7,457 nt of DNA from CAYMJM01 sp964391325 (GTDB lineage: Bacteria; Patescibacteriota; Dojkabacteria; B142; JAFGMG01): contig CAYMJM010000030.1 of assembly GCA_964391325.1 (NCBI GenBank), positions 1 to 7,457 on the forward strand, in the 5' to 3' direction. This document shows, one piece after another, positions 6,050 through 7,457 of the stretch. Positions within the stretch are counted from its first letter, which is position 1. Each line of letters begins with the position of its first letter. A program made the position numbers and the translations under genes. The notes under the pieces were generated by a model. That model was given only the letters and a program-made list of their open reading frames with translations. It was not told where the DNA came from and searched no databases.

Positions 6050-6053
6050 AGGA
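6050..6053 (+). promoter_or_regulatory. Ribosome binding site deciding the GTG start of malic enzyme
   Basis: AGGA lies seven bases before GTG 6061. It is the clearest Shine-Dalgarno-like site in the window. Because an in-frame TAG at 6049-6051 excludes any longer protein, it supports GTG as the start. Confidence 0.6.
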
Positions 6054-6060
6054 TATACAC

Positions 6061-7191
6061 GTGGATTATAAGCTAAAGTCCGTCGAGATGCATAAAAAAT
6101 ATAAGGGTAAATTAGAAGTCCGCAGTAAAGTTCCTATAACGAACAAAGAGGAACTAGCTCTAGCATACAGTCCGGGAGTAGCTGGCCCATCAATTGAGAT
6201 TTCTAATGATAGTGCTAAAGTTAAATCACTTACTTGGAGAGCCAATGTTGTAGCTGTAATTTCTGATGGGTCTGCAGTGTTAGGACTGGGAAACATCGGA
6301 CCCGAAGCTGCTTTACCAGTAATGGAGGGAAAGTGTGTGCTACTTAAGGAATTTGCCGGTGTCGATGCAGTACCCATTGTAATTAGAACTCAAGATGTCA
6401 CCGAATTTATAGAGACGGTTGAAAGGATCGCTCCCTCATTTTCAGGTATTAACTTAGAAGATATTTCCGCACCTAGATGTTTTGAAATTGAGCAAAAATT
6501 GCAAGAAAGACTGGATATTCCTGTATTTCATGATGATCAACATGGCACGGCTATTGTGATTTTGGCTGGCTTAATTAACGCGGGGAAAGTTCTTGGTGTT
6601 GACATTAAAAAAGAAAGGATGGTAATTAATGGAGCTGGCGCCGCGGCGATCGCTAGTGTCAAACTTCTTCATGATTATGGGTTTGGAGACATAGTCATGG
6701 TTGATTCAAATGGCATCATATCCAAACAACGCAATGATTTAAATACATTTAAGCAAGAAGTTTTGCAATATACAAATAAAGAAAATATTGACGGTGACCT
6801 AACTTACGCGGTTAAGGAACGAAAAATATTTCTGGGACTTAGTGTTGGGGGTATTTTAAAAGCTGAAATGGTGAAAGCTATGAAAAAAGATTCTGTAGTA
6901 ATTGCAATGGCAAACCCTGAACCAGAAATCCTACCTGAGCTTGCTAAAGATGCTGGCGCCAGAATTGTAGCTACCGGCAGATCGGATTACCCCAATCAAA
7001 TTAATAATGTGTTGGGGTTCCCAGGAATATTTAGGGGTTTACTAGATAAACAGGAAAAAGAAATCACTATGGATATGAAAATACGAATTGCTGAAGCAAT
7101 GGCTAGCTTAGTTAAGTATCCTACAGAAAATAAAATTATTCCGAATCCCTTTGAAAAAGAAGTTGTTCGGGTCGTTGCTGCTGCTGTCTAG
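6061..7191 (+). CDS. Malic enzyme, NAD-dependent type (oxaloacetate-decarboxylating malate dehydrogenase)
   Basis: Converts malate to pyruvate and CO2 while reducing NAD(P), using Mg2+ or Mn2+, in the cytoplasm. At 376 residues it is the complete short prokaryotic form, without the phosphotransacetylase-like extension of MaeB. The catalytic Tyr36 lies in AYSPGVA and the general-base Lys91 in VMEGK. The metal-binding Glu133 and Asp134 lie in NLEDI, with Asp159 in FHDDQHGTA. A Rossmann glycine loop GAGAAA (191-196) is followed by Asp215 at the end of the next strand, which favours NAD over NADP. The C-terminal motifs ANPEPE and ATGRSDYPNQINN close the active site. The start is GTG, the first possible start after an in-frame TAG, and the N-terminus fits homologues. 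It is monocistronic by appearance. It supplies pyruvate, the substrate of the PFL encoded about 4 kb upstream. Confidence 0.97.
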   Translation: MDYKLKSVEMHKKYKGKLEVRSKVPITNKEELALAYSPGVAGPSIEISNDSAKVKSLTWRANVVAVISDGSAVLGLGNIGPEAALPVMEGKCVLLKEFAGVDAVPIVIRTQDVTEFIETVERIAPSFSGINLEDISAPRCFEIEQKLQERLDIPVFHDDQHGTAIVILAGLINAGKVLGVDIKKERMVINGAGAAAIASVKLLHDYGFGDIVMVDSNGIISKQRNDLNTFKQEVLQYTNKENIDGDLTYAVKERKIFLGLSVGGILKAEMVKAMKKDSVVIAMANPEPEILPELAKDAGARIVATGRSDYPNQINNVLGFPGIFRGLLDKQEKEITMDMKIRIAEAMASLVKYPTENKIIPNPFEKEVVRVVAAAV

Positions 7192-7193
7192 GT

Positions 7194-7220
7194 ACTTGTG
7201 GATATTTTGAAACAAGTTTT
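7194..7220. repeat. Inverted repeat between malic enzyme and the XRE regulator
   Basis: ACTTGT (7194-7199) and ACAAGT (7212-7217) are perfect complements around a 12-base loop, with TTTT ending at 7220. As RNA it would be a weak terminator for the malic enzyme gene. As DNA it sits just upstream of the regulator's -10 and could be an operator. The sequence does not choose between these. Confidence 0.35.
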
Positions 7221-7228
7221 GGTATAAT
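7220..7228 (+). promoter_or_regulatory. Extended -10 promoter of the XRE regulator gene
   Basis: TGGTATAAT is a perfect extended -10 element (TGnTATAAT). TTGAAA at 7207-7212 is too close to serve as its -35. The predicted transcript start near 7235 lies downstream of the ATG at 7231, which is why the ATG at 7255 is preferred for the regulator. Confidence 0.6.
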
Positions 7229-7254
7229 TAATGTATACTTTATCGTATCAAGTA

Positions 7255-7457
7255 ATGCTTCCTCCAGAAGTATTAGGCCGCAGAATAAGATTTTTCAGAA
7301 ATAGGGCTGGTATAAGCCAGTTTGATCTAGAGATTGCATTGGATGCATCTGCTGGTATGATCAGTCGAATTGAATCAGGGAAAGTCAATCCAACAAAAGA
7401 GACTATTACAAAAATTGCAGGGGAGTTAAGCATTAATAGTAGAGAACTGGACTATTT
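7255..7457 (+). CDS. XRE-family helix-turn-helix transcriptional regulator, 3'-truncated by window edge
   Basis: The 67 complete codons encode an almost entire XRE/Cro-type DNA-binding domain. GRRIRFFRNRAG (8-19) forms the first helix. SQFDLEIALD (21-30) is the second helix with the diagnostic Ser-Gln, and ASAGMISRIESGK (31-43) covers the turn and recognition helix. The conserved NPT (45-47) and TITKIAGEL follow. The reading frame runs off the window, so any C-terminal sensing or dimerisation domain is unseen. An in-frame ATG at 7231 would add eight residues but lies upstream of the predicted transcription start. An inverted repeat just upstream of the promoter could be its own operator, as autoregulation is common in this family. 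Whether it controls the malic enzyme gene or genes beyond the window is unknown. Confidence 0.88.
   Translation, partial: MLPPEVLGRRIRFFRNRAGISQFDLEIALDASAGMISRIESGKVNPTKETITKIAGELSINSRELDY

Noticed and set aside
7231..7254. Earlier in-frame ATG for the XRE regulator
   Set aside because: It lies three bases after the TATAAT, upstream of the predicted transcription start, and adds residues outside the HTH domain. It remains possible if another promoter is used.
1..7457. CRISPR array, insertion sequence, prophage or defence system
   Set aside because: No spaced direct repeats, terminal inverted repeats, transposase, phage or nuclease motifs were found on either strand.

Overview
The window reads as about 7.5 kb of ordinary, compact bacterial chromosome. 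It is AT-rich (roughly 35-40% GC in the lines I counted) with short intergenic gaps. The standard bacterial code fits: the pyruvate formate-lyase gene ends at a TGA exactly where the family ends, which argues against the TGA=Gly code of Gracilibacteria/SR1. Most starts have no visible Shine-Dalgarno sequence, while -10 boxes are clear. Two soluble proteins match no family I know. Together these suggest, weakly, a small-genome anaerobic or fermentative bacterium, possibly of the Patescibacteria/CPR kind. The sequence alone does not settle the lineage.

Region 1 (1-2955, + strand) holds the fermentation genes. It begins with the C-terminal three quarters of pyruvate formate-lyase (pflB, 5' end outside the window). 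Its radical-SAM activating enzyme (pflA) follows immediately, then a small CoA-binding Rossmann protein of the YccU type. Region 2 (2956-3876, - strand) converges on it. It holds a stand-alone CheY-like receiver protein and, upstream of that, a 111-residue multi-spanning membrane protein, each with its own candidate promoter. Region 3 (3877-5025) begins with back-to-back promoters and holds a 327-residue protein of unknown function on the + strand. Region 4 (5026-5921, - strand) holds a tRNA-Gln(CUG) with encoded CCA and a 232-residue protein of unknown function. Region 5 (5922-7457, + strand) holds a complete NAD-type malic enzyme with an extended -10 promoter and a GTG start. It ends with the beginning of an XRE-family helix-turn-helix regulator cut by the window edge.

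Malic enzyme (malate to pyruvate + CO2 + NADH) and pyruvate formate-lyase (pyruvate + CoA to acetyl-CoA + formate) form consecutive steps, so the window covers much of an anaerobic C4-to-acetyl-CoA route. They lie about 3.5 kb apart and are not co-transcribed. No CRISPR array, insertion sequence, prophage or defence locus is visible. The least explained parts are the two unknown soluble proteins. The activating enzyme also has an unusual substitution at a residue that helps bind a monovalent cation in the E. coli enzyme.
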